From Phycisphaera mikurensis NBRC 102666 (GTDB taxonomy: Bacteria > Planctomycetota > Phycisphaerae > Phycisphaerales > SM1A02): a stretch of DNA of 38,434 nt. Made by a program: the position numbers and the translations under genes. Each line of letters opens with the position of its first letter. Within the stretch, counting starts at the first letter, position 1. Under the pieces are notes generated by a model. That model ran no database searches, was not told where the DNA came from, and saw only the letters and a list, made by a program, of their open reading frames with translations. This document shows positions 7,174 through 18,282 of the stretch, in pieces. The stretch covers positions 1 through 38,434 of the forward strand of contig CAMDUB010000019.1 of the NCBI GenBank assembly GCA_945878575.1, given 5' to 3'.

Positions 7174-7734
7174 ATGAAGAATCAATATCGCATCGCGCAC
7201 CATTCGGCCACGGTCATGCTTGCCATCGCACTGGGCACCCTTGCCTGCATTGGCCTGAAAGCCACCGCCACGGATGACGGCGTTCCGTACGGACGCAGGC
7301 TCCCGGCCGCCGTTCACCATGTTGCTGCCGGAGGCGTACTCGTGGTTGCGTGCGAGCACGTAACCACCACCAGCGCGTCACTGGTCAATACCACGTGGCT
7401 GAACCAGAAATCCGAAGTGATTTCGCTGGACAGCTTGATCGACGGCTCGCTTGTCAATGCCGGACCTGGGAATCTCCTATGCCTACGCCTCGATGACGGC
7501 GTCCTCGTGTGGATCGCGCCGGGCGAATCACTGCTCGCTGGCCCCTCGGTCGTCGGCTACCAACAGGGTTGCCTGTGCACCTGCGGAACCGGCACGGTGT
7601 TCATCGAACCGGCCAACTGCGGCGGAACCTGTTCGAACTGCAACGGCAAGGGACCCTGCCTCGATCCGACCAACAGCCAGAAGGCCCCTGGCTTCTCAGC
7701 CTGCACTACTGGCTGGGGACCTTCTGGGAACTGA
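7174..7734 (+). CDS. Secreted Cys-rich hypothetical protein
   Basis: The start is ATG 7174, with AAGGAAA five bases... upstream in the leader; an in-frame ATG at 7150 lacks a site. The 186-residue product has a signal peptide (MKNQYRIAHHSATVMLAIALG then TLACIGLKATA). The middle (VHHVAAGGVLVVACEHV to DDGVLVWIAPGESLLAG) looks like a beta-rich domain. The C-terminal 60 residues contain nine Cys, in GCLCTCGTG, NCGGTCSNCNGKGPC and SACTTGWG, suggesting disulphides or metal binding after export. I do not recognise a family. It is divergent from padR across 190 bp holding dyads, so it may be a PadR target. A strong hairpin at 7763-7790 follows. Confidence 0.65.
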   Translation: MKNQYRIAHHSATVMLAIALGTLACIGLKATATDDGVPYGRRLPAAVHHVAAGGVLVVACEHVTTTSASLVNTTWLNQKSEVISLDSLIDGSLVNAGPGNLLCLRLDDGVLVWIAPGESLLAGPSVVGYQQGCLCTCGTGTVFIEPANCGGTCSNCNGKGPCLDPTNSQKAPGFSACTTGWGPSGN

Positions 7735-7762
7735 TCACGGGGGAAACTGCGAGACAAAAAAA

Positions 7763-7790
7763 CACCCGCCGCCTCTTCGGGCGGCGGGTG
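7763..7790 (-). terminator. Rho-independent terminator, minus strand (11-bp stem)
   Basis: CACCCGCCGCC (7763-7773) pairs perfectly with GGCGGCGGGTG (7780-7790) around a six-base loop. On the minus strand it is followed by seven T, so it ends the PhoX-family gene. The same hairpin may also stop plus-strand transcription from the Cys-rich gene. A smaller TCGGCC-TTC-GGCCGA hairpin sits beside it (7798-7812). Confidence 0.85.
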
Positions 7791-7828
7791 CTTCATTTCG
7801 GCCTTCGGCCGATCAATGTGCTTCACTA

Positions 7829-9436
7829 TCAGGGAGCGCAGTTGCCCCAACCATTCAGAACCATGCCCAGGTCAACGCCGTCGCAGTTACCGTCGCGGTT
7901 CACGTCCGCGGCGCCGTATGCCTCGCCCCAGTTGCCAAGGATCTTCGCCAAGTCTTCGCCGCCGATGACGTTGTAAGGCGTAGCGAGGTCAGTGTCGCAA
8001 ATCCCAACGCATTCCGGGCAGTAGAAGGCGTACAGCTGGCCATTCTCCATGAGCGGAGCGGCGAGTGAGTAATGACACTGAATGTTGCTAAGGAACCAGC
8101 CGAGACCGAGCTGATCGCGTGCGTCGATCACGCCCGAGACCTCCTCGTCTTGGTTGAACGGAGCAGTGGCAGCGGTGGTCCCGTTACCGAAGCGAGCCGG
8201 ATCGCACTCGAGGATCGTGGTGAGCGTATCGGTGGCCACGTTGTAGAGGTGGTGCTTGGCGTTTTGCAGATTGTTACCCGGATCTTCCTGCAAGATCATC
8301 ATGGTGGCGCCAGCCGGAGTGTTGTAGACACACATGTTGTCCATCATCTTCTGACCTTCGTTACCGATGAGGAGAGCATCGATGGTGCCGCCCGCGAGCG
8401 GGTTGCTAACGTCGGAGAAACGCAGGCGCCACAGGCGCGAGTTGGTGGTCATCGAGGCAGTGGTGACGAAGTAGAAATCCGCTGGGTTGGCGGGATCCCA
8501 CGCACCGTCCTCAGGACGAAGGAACGTGGTACCAGAATCAGTGGAACCAGCGCCGAACGTAAAGGTGCCGCTGTAGACGGGGGTGCCGCTAGTAGCGAGG
8601 CCGAAAGCGCTAGTCTCGGCAGCGACGTTGCTGCCGTTGACCTTCACCTGCATGCCGTAGCCAGTGCCATTCTTGAGGCCGGCCTTCTCGACCGAGGTGC
8701 CGGTGGACTGCTTGGTGCCGACGTACATGAACACGCGGTTGGTGCCGCCGTCAGAGGTGGCGACTACCACGGTGCTTTCACTGGCGAACGGACGGGCAAC
8801 GCCGTTCTCCCAGCTACCCCGGAGCGAGTCAAACGCTTGGAGTTGCGTGCCGACGCCGGTTTCGATGTCCATTGCCATCATGCGACCGGGAACGCCACCT
8901 TCTTCACCAGCGAGGAAGATGTGGTTCAAGGTGCCGTTACCGGTGGCTGGGTTGTAGAAGGCGCTGGCGGCAGCCAAGTCAGCCGAGCAGAATCGCTGGA
9001 ACTGGTAGAGCGAGCCAGTGCCGCCGGTGGTGACGTCCAGTGAAGTCATCGCGTCGGCAGCGCTAGTGATGGCGAAGGTTCCAGGAGTGATGTTCCACTT
9101 GCTGACGAATGCGCCGCCGACGGTGCCTGCTGGCTGGTGCGCGCGGGCCTGGCCGCCGACAGTGGCGGCGATCTCGTGGGCCACGGTGAGCGTGAATGAG
9201 CCATCGCTGTTGTTGAACGCGCCCATGCCGTCCGGGATGCCGAGCATCTGGTAGCCGCCGATGGTGTCGCCGACGGTGATGATGGAGACGACGTCACGGA
9301 CTGGGCTGCCGGTGTTCGGACGGACGAACGGGGTGGCCGAGGAATTCGGGCCGGTGCGCACAGAGCTCTGCGCGGTGGCCGAGGCGGCAACCGCGAGAAC
9401 AGCGGATGCGCCGATTGCGAAGGTAATACGGGTCAT
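7829..9436 (-). CDS. PhoX/DUF839-family secreted protein with dockerin-like tail
   Basis: This 535-residue protein has a signal peptide MTRITFAIGASAVLAVAASATAQ; GGAG lies 11 bases before the ATG. The body matches the PhoX-like (DUF839) beta-propeller: DTIGGYQMLGIPDGMGAF, HIFLAGEEGGVPGRMMAMD, FLRPEDGAWDPANPADFYFVTT and GQKMMDNMCVYNTPAGATMMILQED. The RPEDGAWDP segment is the family signature around the metal site. PhoX enzymes are Ca/Fe-dependent phosphatases exported for phosphate scavenging; the Tat-type RR signal of classical PhoX is absent and the enzyme activity is unproven, so this may be an esterase-like or purely structural relative. Residues ~484-535 are two dockerin-like loops (ATPYNVIGGEDLAKILGNWG, DVNRDGNCDGVDLG). 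It stands alone and ends at a strong terminator. Confidence 0.8.
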   Translation of the reverse strand: MTRITFAIGASAVLAVAASATAQSSVRTGPNSSATPFVRPNTGSPVRDVVSIITVGDTIGGYQMLGIPDGMGAFNNSDGSFTLTVAHEIAATVGGQARAHQPAGTVGGAFVSKWNITPGTFAITSAADAMTSLDVTTGGTGSLYQFQRFCSADLAAASAFYNPATGNGTLNHIFLAGEEGGVPGRMMAMDIETGVGTQLQAFDSLRGSWENGVARPFASESTVVVATSDGGTNRVFMYVGTKQSTGTSVEKAGLKNGTGYGMQVKVNGSNVAAETSAFGLATSGTPVYSGTFTFGAGSTDSGTTFLRPEDGAWDPANPADFYFVTTASMTTNSRLWRLRFSDVSNPLAGGTIDALLIGNEGQKMMDNMCVYNTPAGATMMILQEDPGNNLQNAKHHLYNVATDTLTTILECDPARFGNGTTAATAPFNQDEEVSGVIDARDQLGLGWFLSNIQCHYSLAAPLMENGQLYAFYCPECVGICDTDLATPYNVIGGEDLAKILGNWGEAYGAADVNRDGNCDGVDLGMVLNGWGNCAP

Positions 9437-9660
9437 TTCTTTGATACTCCAGATCGGGTTTCAAGACATTGCGCCCCGGACCTTCCGAGACGTGCGGAAT
9501 AATGGCGGCATGCTGTGAAGCCTGCGCTTGCCAACGATGTGGAGTTATTGAACAAACGATGTGCGTCGCGTTAGCGCACTTCAGTCGATTCCGCAACGCG
9601 CTGTGCAGCAAGAATTTGCAGCGACGACGTTCGCGGCTTCGCCTCGTGTGAAGGAAGCGA
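9437..9660. other. Intergenic, 224 bp
   Basis: This is the leader and promoter region of the PhoX-family gene and the 3' flank of the HtrA-like gene. I see no gene, hairpin or RNA in it. Confidence 0.4.
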
Positions 9661-10800
9661 TCAGTTTCTGTTTGCTGCTGCGGGTCGCTCTTCGATCTTC
9701 AGCATCACCGTCACGTCTTTGCCATCACGAAAAAACTTGGCGGGCACCTGAGAGCCGCTGAAGTAGTAGAGCGACTGCTGGAAGTCGACAACGCTGATGA
9801 TCTTGGTGCCGTTGATCTCAGTGACGAAATCGCCGCGGCGCACGCCCGCCGTGGTGGCGGGACTTGGGTCGTAGAGATCATCGACAAGCAGACCGAACTC
9901 AGGCTTCTTGAGCGCGGCAAACGCGGCATCATCCTTCATCCGCGTCTTGAGTTCCTCCTGGGAAAGCACGGAGAATCCTGTCCACGGCGAGTGATTGGAG
10001 CGCTTCTTGGTGAGCGCCTCGGCGACTCCGAGCGCGGTGTCGATCTGCATGGCGTAGGTCACGTAAGCGTGCGGCTGCAGGGGTTCGGAAGGCTGCATTG
10101 AGGGCGGCGGAACCAACATGCCCAGCACCTCGCCCGCGGAGTTCACGAGCGAACCACCCACGGATTCAGGGGAAATTGCCATGCTCGAGTGAATGAAGCT
10201 GCCGGTGAGGTCCGCCTGATAGCACGAAGCCACGGGCAATGCCATCACTACGCCGGGTGCAAAGGTGCGCGCCGCGCCAAAGGGATCCGCCACCGCGAAG
10301 ACGCTGTCGCCGATCTCCAGCGAATCGCCCTTCCCGATGCGTGCAGGCGTCAGTCCGCCCACCGTCTCACCCTCCGCGGGCTTCAACCGAAGCACCGCGA
10401 GGTTGATGGTCGGCTCGCTCCCAAGGAGCTCTGCGTCGACGCGCACGCCGGTGGATGTCTCTACGTCAACTCGCTCGGCAAATCCGCCGTTGTCAAGAAG
10501 AAGCGGCGAACGGCAGCAGATCACCATGCCATCCGTGCCGACAAAGATGCCGGTCGAAACCGTAGCACGCGCCAGTCCCATGTACGGAGATTCGTCCGCA
10601 ACCGCCCAGCGCCCTTCGTGGGGAACGCCCTCGGGAACGCGCTGGTAGCTGGTCACTGTCACGATTGAAGGAACGACGGATACCTGAAGCGCACGCCGCG
10701 CTTGGTCGCCAGCGGATAGCAAGGGAACCGTCTGCGGCGCGGTGGCCTGGGCAACCTGCGCGTGCGATGCAAGGAATAGGCAAGCGGCGAGCGTGATCAT
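9661..10800 (-). CDS. HtrA-like pseudoprotease with PDZ domain
   Basis: The protein has 379 residues from ATG 10800, where a signal peptide MITLAACLFLASHAQVAQA begins; an upstream in-frame extension is Arg/Cys-rich and rejected. Residues 35-235 follow the trypsin-like S1C/HtrA fold: STGIFVGTDGMVICC corresponds to the His motif, TINLAVLRL to the Asp motif, and PESVGGSLVNSAGEVLGM to the GNSGG motif. At the catalytic positions I read Ser98 for His, Asn133 for Asp and Val214 for Ser, so it should not cut peptides. Residues ~290-379 form a PDZ domain (GLLVDDL, then AGVRRGDFVTEINGTKI). A periplasmic binding or scaffold role is inferred. It diverges from the imelysin gene across 113 bp. Confidence 0.8.
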   Translation of the reverse strand: MITLAACLFLASHAQVAQATAPQTVPLLSAGDQARRALQVSVVPSIVTVTSYQRVPEGVPHEGRWAVADESPYMGLARATVSTGIFVGTDGMVICCRSPLLLDNGGFAERVDVETSTGVRVDAELLGSEPTINLAVLRLKPAEGETVGGLTPARIGKGDSLEIGDSVFAVADPFGAARTFAPGVVMALPVASCYQADLTGSFIHSSMAISPESVGGSLVNSAGEVLGMLVPPPSMQPSEPLQPHAYVTYAMQIDTALGVAEALTKKRSNHSPWTGFSVLSQEELKTRMKDDAAFAALKKPEFGLLVDDLYDPSPATTAGVRRGDFVTEINGTKIISVVDFQQSLYYFSGSQVPAKFFRDGKDVTVMLKIEERPAAANRN

Positions 10801-10913
10801 GTGCGAAAGTTTATTGATGAAGAAAGTGTTACCCGCTAGCGAATGGTGAAGATTGCATTTGGGAACGCTCGTCACGCTGCAATCCGGCAATCCATCGCGC
10901 CTAGTCTTCGCGC

Positions 10914-12047
10914 GTGATCTTCCTGATTCCAGCACTGATGGCATGCGCCCTGCTGCGCGCCGCACCCCCAGCGGACCGGGCCACGATGACTGCCGACGCA
11001 GTACGCGGTTACGTTCGGCACGCGGAGCGCACCTACGACGCCACCCTCACTGCAGCGCAGGCGATGCGCGCGGCGGTGCAGTCTTTCTGCGCTGAACCGA
11101 GTGACGCCGCCCTTACGCGAGCGCGCGAGTCATGGACCGCGGCTCGCGAGGTCTATGGGCGCACCGAGGCGTTCCGCTTCGGGAACGGCCCGATCGATGC
11201 CAAGCGCGGCGGCGTGGAGACGTTTGTTAATTCGTGGCCAGTGGACGAGGCGTACATCGATGCAGTCGAAGGTTCCGTGGGCGGCGGGATCATCGGCAAC
11301 CCTGCGAAGTATCCGGCGCTCGGCCGCGCCATTCTTCGACTCCACAACCGCCGCGGCGGCGAGACCAACATCTGCACCGGATGGCATGCGATCGAGTTCC
11401 TGCTCTGGGGGCAGGACCGCTCCGACTCTGGACCCGGTGCACGTCCCGTGACGGACTTTGTTGACGGGAAGGCTCCGTTTGCGAACCGCCGGCGTGAGTA
11501 CCTGTTGGAGATCACCGACATGTTGTGCGAGGACCTTGCGAAGGTTGACGCGCAGTGGGACGCGGGCGGGGAAAACTATCGATCGCGATTCGAGGCGGAT
11601 CCACCGGCTTCGCTGCAGGCGATCATGACCGGCGTTGCGCTGCTTGCCGGGTTCGAGATGTCCGGCGAGCGGATGGCGGTAGCTGAAGAAACGCACGACC
11701 AGGAAGAAGAGCAGAGTTGCTTCAGCGATACCACGCACCTGGATTTCCGGGCGAACATGCGTGGGATCGCTGAGGTGCTGCGTGGCGATGGCGCGCCTGG
11801 AGTGATCGCGGTGGTAGCCACCGTTGACCAAGCGCGAGCCGACGCGATGACCACGGCGCTCGCAGCGGCGGTGGCGGCGGTTGATGCGATGCCCGCGCCG
11901 TTCGACCGCGCGATCCGCACCGCGAAGGGCAGCCCAGAGCACGCGCAGATCACGGCGGCGATCGCTGCGCTTGAGAAACTTGGCGAGGAAATCTCCGCTG
12001 CGGCAAAGTCAATGGGTTACTCGCTTCCGTCGGAGCCGCACGGTTGA
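10914..12047 (+). CDS. Imelysin family protein (M75-like)
   Basis: The frame gives 377 residues from GTG 10914 (IFLIPALMACALLRAAPPAD is a short signal-like start). ATG 10986 is an alternative but would remove the export signal. The imelysin fold is all-helical, in two bundles, and the diagnostic GxHxxE motif is present as GWHAIE (156-161) in NICTGWHAIEFLLWGQ. Other family landmarks are WPVDEAYID and NRRREYLLEITDMLCEDL. Imelysins sit at the cell surface and belong to iron-uptake systems; a peptidase role was proposed for some members but is doubtful for most. The stop overlaps the region of the next start (12044-12050), so it is coupled to the di-heme oxidoreductase, a common partner in iron-related operons. 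Confidence 0.88.
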   Translation: MIFLIPALMACALLRAAPPADRATMTADAVRGYVRHAERTYDATLTAAQAMRAAVQSFCAEPSDAALTRARESWTAAREVYGRTEAFRFGNGPIDAKRGGVETFVNSWPVDEAYIDAVEGSVGGGIIGNPAKYPALGRAILRLHNRRGGETNICTGWHAIEFLLWGQDRSDSGPGARPVTDFVDGKAPFANRRREYLLEITDMLCEDLAKVDAQWDAGGENYRSRFEADPPASLQAIMTGVALLAGFEMSGERMAVAEETHDQEEEQSCFSDTTHLDFRANMRGIAEVLRGDGAPGVIAVVATVDQARADAMTTALAAAVAAVDAMPAPFDRAIRTAKGSPEHAQITAAIAALEKLGEEISAAAKSMGYSLPSEPHG

Positions 12048-12049
12048 GT

Positions 12050-13450
12050 ATGCGCGCGCCAGCCTCCGATCGGAACGCATACCCGCGAACGATGCTCGCC
12101 GTCACGATGGTGCTCATAGCGGGCGTCACGTGCGCGCTTGCGCCGCGCGGCGAAACACAAGCGGAACTTGCGCGTCTCGGTGGACCAGCGACGGTGGAGA
12201 TCGATACACCGGACGCGTTCGGCCTCTCCGCACCTGGCATAAGCAGCGAGGAGCGCCGCGCGTTCAGTGTTGGCAACTCGTTTTTTCGCGACAACTGGGT
12301 GACCGCACCGGCAAGCACCGAGGGGCGCGACGGCCTCGGCCCGCTGTTCAACGCCAACTCATGCAGCGCGTGTCACGCCGATGACGGACGCGGTAGACCG
12401 CCGCTTGCGCGCGGCGAAGTTGGGCTGGGGCTCGTGGTGTTCGTCAGTCCACGCGATGCGGACGGAGCGCCGCATCCGCTGTACGGCAAGCAGCTTCAGG
12501 ATCAAAGCATCTCTGGCGTCGTGCCGGAAACGGAGATCGTGCTGCGCGCGGTGCCCGTGCCCGGCGCGTATCCGGACGGCACCAAATACGAACTCAATCG
12601 CTGGGAAGCAACTTTCGAGCGCCCGGCATACGGCCCGCTCGGCGAGGTGCGGACGTCGCTTCGCATTGGTCCACAGGTGATCGGCGGTGGATTACTTGAA
12701 GCGGTACCTGACGCAGTGATCGCGGCGTGCGCCGATCCGGAGGACCGCGACGGCGACGGCGTGTCCGGTCGTCCGCACATGGTGACGGGCGCGGATGGCG
12801 CGCGGCGCGTGGGCAAGTTTGGCTGGAAGGCATCGCAGCCGACACTTGAAGGTCAAGTGATGGCCGCGCTGCACGAGGACATCGGCATCACCAACGACGC
12901 GCATTCGGTGGAATCACTCACTGCGGGTCAACGAGCAGCAATCACGGCGCCGAGTGGTGGCAGCCCCGAGGCAGACGCGCACAAAGTCGCGCGACTGGCG
13001 CATTACTGCCGCGTGCTGGCGGTCCCGATGCAGCGCGATGCGGGCACGCCCACAGTGGAGCGTGGGCGGCGACTCTTCACCGACACGGGGTGCGTGACAT
13101 GTCACACGCCAACGATGTCCACGTGTGATGCATCGCCGGTGACGCTCCTGCGCAACGCGACCTTCCATCCGTACACCGACCTCCTGCTCCACGACATGGG
13201 CGAAGGTCTCGCCGACGATCGTCGCGACGGCGACGCAACCGGGCGCGAGTGGCGCACCCCGCCCTTGTGGGGCATCGGTCTCGTGCAAACGGTGAACGGT
13301 CACACACGTTTCCTGCACGACGGGCGCGCACGCAGCCTCGAGGAAGCTGTCCTTTGGCATGGGGGCGAGGCACAGCGCTCGCGGGATCGATTCATGGCCA
13401 TGCCTGCCGCGGATCGTCAGGCGCTAATGGCGTTCCTGGAATCACTGTGA
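12050..13450 (+). CDS. Di-heme oxidoreductase (DHOR / DUF1111 family)
   Basis: The protein has 466 residues from ATG 12050, two bases after the imelysin stop; TTG 12044 overlapping that stop is the alternative. An N-terminal hydrophobic segment (TMLAVTMVLIAGVTCALA) serves for export or anchoring. Two c-type heme sites are seen, CSACH at 105-109 (in NANSCSACHADDGRG) and CVTCH at 348-352. A Ca-type DRDGDGVSG loop (232-240) introduces GRPHMVTG. These match the 'thiol oxidoreductase'-annotated DHOR family, related to bacterial di-heme cytochrome c peroxidases. It probably handles electrons or iron redox state in the periplasm, together with imelysin. No regulator or TonB receptor is nearby in this window. 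Confidence 0.88.
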   Translation: MRAPASDRNAYPRTMLAVTMVLIAGVTCALAPRGETQAELARLGGPATVEIDTPDAFGLSAPGISSEERRAFSVGNSFFRDNWVTAPASTEGRDGLGPLFNANSCSACHADDGRGRPPLARGEVGLGLVVFVSPRDADGAPHPLYGKQLQDQSISGVVPETEIVLRAVPVPGAYPDGTKYELNRWEATFERPAYGPLGEVRTSLRIGPQVIGGGLLEAVPDAVIAACADPEDRDGDGVSGRPHMVTGADGARRVGKFGWKASQPTLEGQVMAALHEDIGITNDAHSVESLTAGQRAAITAPSGGSPEADAHKVARLAHYCRVLAVPMQRDAGTPTVERGRRLFTDTGCVTCHTPTMSTCDASPVTLLRNATFHPYTDLLLHDMGEGLADDRRDGDATGREWRTPPLWGIGLVQTVNGHTRFLHDGRARSLEEAVLWHGGEAQRSRDRFMAMPAADRQALMAFLESL

Positions 13451-13643
13451 GAGACTTGATACGCGCTGCGGGTTGTAGGTGAACACTCCGCCCCGCGCAC
13501 ATGGGTCACACAGACTGTGGGTATGTCTGACGCAACCATAGAACCAAGAGTTCCACCGAACGGCCTTGTACGCGCCGGGGACGGTACCGTACAAAGCAGC
13601 CCACTGGATATTGATCCGCCATCACTCACAGGAGCCCTGCGAT

Positions 13644-14081
13644 ATGAATTCCATTCTTCGACTGTTCGCGCCAGCGGCGCTCCTCGCCTCGGTTGTTGGC
13701 TGCGCCACTCCAAGCGCTACTCCGCAGATGGAACAAGAGAACCTGAAGTGGTCAGCAAACTACGCGTCCGACTTTGCGAAGTTGGTGCAGAGCTATATCA
13801 ATAAGGAGTTCGTTCCCTCGCCAGACAAGGCGACATTGTTGACGCAGGCTGCCATTCTTGCGCATCACGCGCAAGTGCAGGCGAAGTCAGTTGCCGCATA
13901 CACGCCGCGTAACACCAAAGAGTCGGAATTCATGTTGAAGGACTTGAAGGCACGCGCCATCGGTCTTCAAGAAGAATGCAAAGCGCTCGAAGTGCAATGG
14001 AATGTCTGGCAGGTGCAACACGGCCTGCAGAAGGTCGAAGACATTGAGATGGTCTATGTGCGCGCCGATCCGGGGTGCTGA
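13644..14081 (+). CDS. Hypothetical lipoprotein
   Basis: This 145-residue protein begins at ATG 13644 behind an AGGAG site (13630-13634); the in-frame start 78 bp earlier has none. The signal is MNSILRLFAPAALLASVVGC with lipobox ASVVGC, so Cys20 is lipidated. The mature part is helical and polar (NLKWSANYASDFAKLVQSY, HHAQVQAKSVAAYTP, LKDLKARAIGLQEECKALE), compatible with a coiled-coil or helical bundle on the membrane face. No family is recognised. It converges on the MFS transporter with only 16 bp between the stops. Confidence 0.6.
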   Translation: MNSILRLFAPAALLASVVGCATPSATPQMEQENLKWSANYASDFAKLVQSYINKEFVPSPDKATLLTQAAILAHHAQVQAKSVAAYTPRNTKESEFMLKDLKARAIGLQEECKALEVQWNVWQVQHGLQKVEDIEMVYVRADPGC

Positions 14082-14097
14082 CCTGCGGGCCGGGGTC

Positions 14098-15651
14098 TTA
14101 GATGCCTTTGACCTTGTTCGCTACCGCTTTACTTTCCACCTCGGCTAAGTACTTGCGCGTTGCCGCCGGCAACAGTGTCCACATGCGGATCGCAAAGATC
14201 AGTCCAACGATGGTGAATGGGAACAGGAACATCGGCCAGTAGGCCCAACTCTTGGTGGCAAGAATTCCCACGGCAAACGCTTGAATGGCGCTGCCGAGTT
14301 TGCTGAAAGCGTCCGCAATTCCGGTGGCCGTAGCTGCTGCCTTCTTGCCGCCGAAGTCGGCGGTGGCCGTGCCGGACATGATGCTGTGCACGCCGATCAC
14401 GCCCATCATGGTGCCGATGGCGCATGCGCCGATGATCCACGGACGCGCCGTCAAGAACAGATCCGTGAACGAGCCCGACACTGCGCCGACCGATTCTGCC
14501 GTTGCGTTGATCGGTTGCCACACCAACGTGAGGATCATGGTGCCGGTGGTGGCAAACATGATGCACTGCATCAGCGCCGCCGACGGTGCACGGCGCGACT
14601 GGAACAAACGGTCGCTGAGCCAGCCCGCGGTAAACCCGCCCGCAATGCCAGTGACGCAGCCCCAGAAGCCCCAGTTCTGCGTGACCACCGGCACGCCCAG
14701 CGGCGTTTCCTTGGCGAACAGCAGGTACCAGTTCAGGATGCCGTCGCGGAGCACGCCGGAGGTGAGTTCAACAACGCCAATCATCAGGATGATGGGGTTA
14801 CTGAGGATCTTCCAGATCAACTGGAAGTAGCCGTACTTTTTGTCCTTGGTGTCATCATCAGAGGCGTCATGTGTATCGAGCGGATCGAAGCCTGCTTGGT
14901 CGGGCCGGTCTCTCAGGAGCACCACGTCAATCAGTGCCCACACGACCATGATCATTGCTGGAATCAAGAAGATCAGCCACAGCGCCGGAACCGTCCGGCC
15001 ATCCAAGATGAAGAGTGAATTCAAGATCGTGCGCGTGGTGGTTGGTACGGCAGGCTGCTCTAACTTTACCGCGTCAGCAATGGCTCGCCCCCAGTCGAAT
15101 GCGAAGTACACACCCAGTGAGATCAGCGTGCCGAAGATAGCGCCGAAGGTGCCGCGCTCGCGGACGTGGAACCAATAGCTCTTGACCTTGATGGTGCTGA
15201 CTGCACCAAAGCTTTGGAAGAGCATGTTGAGACTGTAAAGAACCGCCAATGCCACGCCGAGTTTCACTTGCAGCTTGTCGTACATAAAGAGGTAAAGCGC
15301 ACCCGCCATGCATGCGTTCATCAGCGCAGAACCCAGCGCTCCAATCAACATGCCGCGCTTGCCACCCATCTTGTCAACAAGTGGTCCAATGAAAAACAGA
15401 CCGATCGCATACGTGGTGGCACCGGCACTGGCAATGAAGCCGAACTCTGCTTTGGTCATCAGCGCACCAAGGGCAACCGCCGCCACCGTCAGGTTGTAAC
15501 GCCCCATGTACAGAAATGAATAGGTCATCCCCAGCGGGAACCAGTTCACAAAGCGCCGCCACATGAACTTCCGCGTGTGCTTGAGCGGGTTGGTCAGAAA
15601 GTACAGGGTGATGATGTAGGCAAGCGCAAGGCTCACCAAGAAGAGCGTCAT
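14098..15651 (-). CDS. MFS transporter, organophosphate:phosphate antiporter (OPA)-like
   Basis: This 517-residue, 12-TM-sized protein has the OPA look: NWFPLGMTYSFLYMGRYNLTVA near TM1 (R in the GRYN motif), FGFIASAGATTYAIGLFFIGPLVDKMGGKRGMLIG for the loop 2-3 MFS signature, and FWGCVTGIAGGFTAGWLSDRLFQSRRAP for the repeat in the second half. GlpT, UhpT and the sensor UhpC belong here; they exchange phosphate for glycerol-3-phosphate or sugar phosphates. A DTHDASDDDTKDKK stretch forms the central cytoplasmic loop. The exact substrate cannot be read. Neighbours are unrelated, so no pathway is implied. An extra N-terminal hydrophobic helix (LFLVSLALAYIITLYFL) lies before TM1. Confidence 0.85.
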   Translation of the reverse strand: MTLFLVSLALAYIITLYFLTNPLKHTRKFMWRRFVNWFPLGMTYSFLYMGRYNLTVAAVALGALMTKAEFGFIASAGATTYAIGLFFIGPLVDKMGGKRGMLIGALGSALMNACMAGALYLFMYDKLQVKLGVALAVLYSLNMLFQSFGAVSTIKVKSYWFHVRERGTFGAIFGTLISLGVYFAFDWGRAIADAVKLEQPAVPTTTRTILNSLFILDGRTVPALWLIFLIPAMIMVVWALIDVVLLRDRPDQAGFDPLDTHDASDDDTKDKKYGYFQLIWKILSNPIILMIGVVELTSGVLRDGILNWYLLFAKETPLGVPVVTQNWGFWGCVTGIAGGFTAGWLSDRLFQSRRAPSAALMQCIMFATTGTMILTLVWQPINATAESVGAVSGSFTDLFLTARPWIIGACAIGTMMGVIGVHSIMSGTATADFGGKKAAATATGIADAFSKLGSAIQAFAVGILATKSWAYWPMFLFPFTIVGLIFAIRMWTLLPAATRKYLAEVESKAVANKVKGI

Positions 15652-15794
15652 GAAGGAGGTCCAGTGGTGAGTGTGTCAGGGCACAGACTGGCAGAGCGTA
15701 ACGGAACCGGGCACGGAGTAGCCGTTCCGGCGAAGTTGCTACAACCGAGCACCGACGGGCATCCATCCGACAACGACTGCGCCGCCCTGCCAAC

Positions 15795-18050
<2,256 letters not shown>

Positions 18051-18282
18051 GGCGCTGATCCTGGTGAAAGTCGCTTAGTAGTCCCTGACGAACTGAAGAG
18101 AGCATTGTACGGAGGCGTCGTGGAACCTCCCACGGCGCCGGTTCCAGGTCGATGGGGGCTGAAGCGCATCGCCAAAGCGGGAGATAACCGGGAAGACTTT
18201 GGCGATGTGCGCACATTCAGTGTCCCGCGCCGCGCGGTCGGTGAAATAGGTGGTGTGTGAACTGGTCGCGAGGAGGCCACGT

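Noticed and set aside
8072-9043. 323-codon plus-strand frame
   Set aside because: Antisense to the PhoX-family gene; Gly/Val/Arg-rich shadow.
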